Of a stretch of DNA of 64,000 nt, positions 62,049 through 64,000 are shown in pieces (position 1 is the first letter of the stretch; the number at the start of each line of letters is the position of its first letter). This DNA comes from an uncultured Elusimicrobia bacterium. GTDB lineage: Bacteria > Elusimicrobiota > Elusimicrobia > Elusimicrobiales > Elusimicrobiaceae. The notes beneath the pieces are model-generated. The model had not been told where the DNA came from, did not search any database, and saw only the letters and a list, made by a program, of their open reading frames with translations. The DNA is taken from the NCBI GenBank assembly GCA_945913025.1, contig CAMECJ010000002.1, forward strand, positions 147,066 through 211,065, given 5' to 3'. The translations under genes and the position numbers were made by a program.

Positions 62049-62278
62049 AGTCCCCCGCCACCTTGTCCGCGCCCTTCTGATGAGTTTAAGCCACACGGTT
62101 TACAATATGCCGCTCTGCCGCTGAAACAACTTAAAGCCCCGACCTTGTCCGCACTCCTCGGACTGATTTAAACCGCACTCATTCTGCCACGAAAGAACAG
62201 CAAAGCACCCGCCGCACGGTCTGCCGCAAATAAAGTACAATATATTTATCCCAATTTTCAAAAGGAGAAAAATTCACC
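62049..62278. other. Gene-free stretch before the OmpA gene
   Basis: It holds two imperfect copies of a short segment (ACCTTGTCCGC near 62060 and 62141) and then the OmpA promoter area (TACAATATATTT) and AAAAGGAG. No gene is seen. Confidence 0.5.
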
Positions 62279-62914
62279 ATGAAAAAAACCATTTTAGTTT
62301 GCACGGCCTGCGCCCTGTTGGCGACAGCCTGCACCACCCCGGGCAAGCGCACTGCTTGGGGCGCCGCCGGAGGAGCCGCCGTGGGTGCGGCCGCCGGAGC
62401 CATTATCGCCAACAACACGGGCGGGAAAAGCGGACAAGGGGCCGTTTACGGCGCGTTGGCTGGTTTAGCCGTGGGCGGGGCCTTGGGCAATTATTATGAC
62501 AAACAAGCCAAAGAACTGGCCGCTATTGCCGAAGTAGTCAAATCCGACAACGGCATTCAGGTTTATCTGAAAAACGATATTTTGTTTGCTACCGGCAGCT
62601 CCGAACTTTCCGCCGATGCGATGCAAACGCTGACGGACCTCAACAGAGTGCTGAAAAAATATCCCAAAAACCGCATCGTGGTACAAGGGTATACCGACTC
62701 TACCGGTTCCGACGCCATCAACAACAAACTCTCTACGCAGCGCGCCAAAGCCGTGTACGATTTCTTGTTGGGAAGCGGCCTGAAAACCTTGAGCATTACC
62801 TATGTGGGCTATGGCTCTTCTAACCCGATTGCGTCCAACGCCACAGCCGCCGGACGCGCGCAAAACCGCCGCGTGGTGCTGTCCATTACCGCCAACGAAA
62901 AAGACATTAAATAG
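62279..62914 (+). CDS. OmpA-family lipoprotein (YiaD-like)
   Basis: This 211-residue outer-membrane lipoprotein has lipobox LATAC at ~14-18. A glycine-zipper membrane segment (~28-75, GAAGGAAVGAAAGAII and GALAGLAVGGALG) is followed by an OmpA peptidoglycan-binding domain (~95-205, ILFATGSSEL, VQGYTDSTGS, RAQNRRV). This layout is that of YiaD/Pal-like proteins. AAAAGGAG precedes the ATG, and a strong terminator follows. Confidence 0.93.
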   Translation: MKKTILVCTACALLATACTTPGKRTAWGAAGGAAVGAAAGAIIANNTGGKSGQGAVYGALAGLAVGGALGNYYDKQAKELAAIAEVVKSDNGIQVYLKNDILFATGSSELSADAMQTLTDLNRVLKKYPKNRIVVQGYTDSTGSDAINNKLSTQRAKAVYDFLLGSGLKTLSITYVGYGSSNPIASNATAAGRAQNRRVVLSITANEKDIK

Positions 62915-62929
62915 TATTTGTTTACGCTA

Positions 62930-62961
62930 AAACCCCCCGCCCATTTGGGCGGGGGGTTTTG
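62930..62961. terminator. Terminator after the OmpA lipoprotein gene
   Basis: AAAACCCCCCGCCC / GGGCGGGGGGTTTT with a 4-base loop; usable on both strands, also serving pilin unit 10. Confidence 0.92.
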
Positions 62962-62974
62962 TTCAGGTTATAAA

Positions 62975-63505
62975 TTACTCAACGTAACAATTATCATCTA
63001 CATACGGCCCAGCGCTAGATGTACATCCCGTTCCTGTTTTGCTAAAACCCAATTTTTTACAAGCTCCTGTTGTTTTATCATAACAATGGCGCTGACCGTA
63101 AGCAATACCTAAAACATAGTTCCAATCTGCATCTACCGCATAGGCTCCACCCTGTCCATCAATTTGCGAGTCCAATCCATATGTATAATATTTGGTAGAA
63201 AAACTCCAGCCGCTTCCGGTACCATCTCCAAAAGAAATAGGCAATTCGTCCAACGAAGTCGGCGCGCGGCCCAGTTCCAGCGTAGCGGCCGTTACGGCTT
63301 CATTCATAGCCTTAAGCGTCGTCCACGCTTCCGACAAACGGGATTTGTTCACGGCCTTTTGGTACTGCGGCAACGCCACCGACGACAAAATACCAATAAT
63401 TAATACGACAACCAATAGTTCGATTAAGGTAAACCCCTTGTTATGGGATTTATTAACAACTGGATTCTGAAATAAATTCAGAATGACGGCAAATAAACCT
63501 TTCAT
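62975..63505 (-). CDS. Type IV pilin-like protein, unit 10, repeat-derived leader
   Basis: This 176-residue prepilin has a 24-residue leader: MKG, then a repeat-encoded LFAVILNLFQNPVVNKSHN, then KG and FTLIELL. Glu5 is present and the helix is [21 protein letters not shown]. The head (GSGWSFSTKYYTYGLD, four Cys, ending DDNCYVE) resembles unit 1. AGGAGGA precedes the ATG at 63505. No T-tract promoter is found up to the window's right edge. Confidence 0.89.
   Translation of the reverse strand: MKGLFAVILNLFQNPVVNKSHNKGFTLIELLVVVLIIGILSSVALPQYQKAVNKSRLSEAWTTLKAMNEAVTAATLELGRAPTSLDELPISFGDGTGSGWSFSTKYYTYGLDSQIDGQGGAYAVDADWNYVLGIAYGQRHCYDKTTGACKKLGFSKTGTGCTSSAGPYVDDNCYVE
63440..63500. repeat. Palindromic repeat inside the pilin unit 10 leader
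   Basis: Plus-strand GATTCTGAAATAAATTCAGAAT (~63464-63484; shown here as GATTCTGAA/TTCAGAAT arms), with TTATTAACAAC next to it, as in unit 7. Confidence 0.75.
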
Positions 63506-63549
63506 TGTATTTCCTCCTCCTGTATTAGGTTTGGCGGCGTTATCGTTCT

Positions 63550-64000
63550 GTTGCGTCATTCCGTAATGTTTTAGTACGGAATCTCGTCGTTGCGAAACAA
63601 CAGATTCCCGATAAAAACATTCGGGAATGACCTAAAGGGTGTTTCCGCAATAACGTAAGGAGTGCTTCCGCCATGACGTAGAGGGTATTTCCGCCATAAC
63701 ACTGCGAGGGATTCCGGCATAACAGCAAAAGAGTGTAGTTAGACGGAAAATATTGTTTGGGAAATAATAAAAAGCCGTCATCCCGCAGTGTTTCTATACG
63801 GGATCTCGTGGTTATTATTAGGTCCTCCTAAATCTGGCGGCCTGCGGGGGCGGCGCACAGCGCGCCGGAATGACGGCAACAGTTGGATTCGGAAACAAAT
63901 TCGGGATGAGAGTTTAAACAACCCCCGTGAACGGATTTATTCGCGGGAGTGTGTAGTTTGCTCAGCAATATGCTGTTAGTTTTTTGTGCCAAATTCCCTG
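63550..64000. repeat. Dispersed repeats, gene-free right edge
   Basis: Copies of the dispersed repeat at ~63553-63640 and ~63777-63820, with degenerate TTCCGnnATGAC-type units between (63640-63725). No gene is supported; the remaining ~150 bases show nothing recognisable. Confidence 0.7.

Overview
The window most likely comes from a Gram-negative, fermentative gut bacterium of the Elusimicrobiota, close to Elusimicrobium. This is inferred, not proven. The sequence shows an outer-membrane/LPS pathway (kdsA, kdsD, lptC, lptA, lptB, a GT9-like glycosyltransferase, OmpA-type lipoproteins), pyruvate:ferredoxin oxidoreductase, PTS and Leloir sugar use, peptide import, and ten scattered type IV pilin genes. 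There is no rRNA, IS element, prophage or CRISPR array.

Layout. 1-5.6 kb: nagF(partial)-nagE-nagB-nagA, a full GlcNAc uptake and catabolism operon. 5.7-10.1 kb: two pilins, an OsmC protein, a chymotrypsin-like protease with a Cys nucleophile, a structured RNA element ending in a terminator, a duplicated segment and tRNA-Asn. 10.1-19.5 kb: MFS carrier, DnaJ-like co-chaperone, second OsmC, ECF sigma with a small membrane partner and a secreted two-repeat protein, TrkH/KtrB, RimO, a pilin, and a SIS-domain gene coupled to an HExxH membrane protein. 19.5-25.6 kb: GDSL esterase, cdd, then epimerase-galK-galE-galT. 25.6-29.1 kb: pilin, LexA-like regulator, Ogt, pilin and a repeat-rich gap. 29.1-40.5 kb: an almost all-minus block with a CBM48-like membrane protein, tRNA-Gly, CCA-adding enzyme, acyl-CoA synthetase, peptide ABC transporter with a built-in peptidase, pilin and GT9-like enzyme. 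40.6-50.3 kb: nifJ with tandem copies of its own 3' end, pilin, ankyrin protein, yggS-yggU, serine protease, plsY-gpsA and HU. 50.3-54.9 kb: pilin, a repeat array, an RDD protein with a pilin-like C-terminus, an OmpA lipoprotein, a DnaA-box cluster (candidate oriC) and an esterase-like protein. 54.9-64 kb: HEAT protein, dut, pilin, kdsA-orf-kdsD-lptC-lptA-lptB-cysE, OmpA lipoprotein, pilin and repeats.

The main novelty is the pilin system. Ten single-gene pilin units sit between unrelated housekeeping genes, nine of them on the minus strand. Seven share a promoter whose -35/-10 spacer is an uninterrupted T run of 10, 11 or 12 bases. Four share a roughly 105-bp 5' leader that looks related to a dispersed intergenic repeat. 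In four pilins a palindromic repeat lies inside the coding sequence and lengthens the prepilin leader to 24-59 residues. Together this looks like a dispersed, recombining and possibly phase-variable surface-fibre repertoire. A second genome-wide pattern is that at least 13 genes have a -10 box ending 5-8 bases (usually exactly 6) before the start codon, which predicts leaderless mRNAs.
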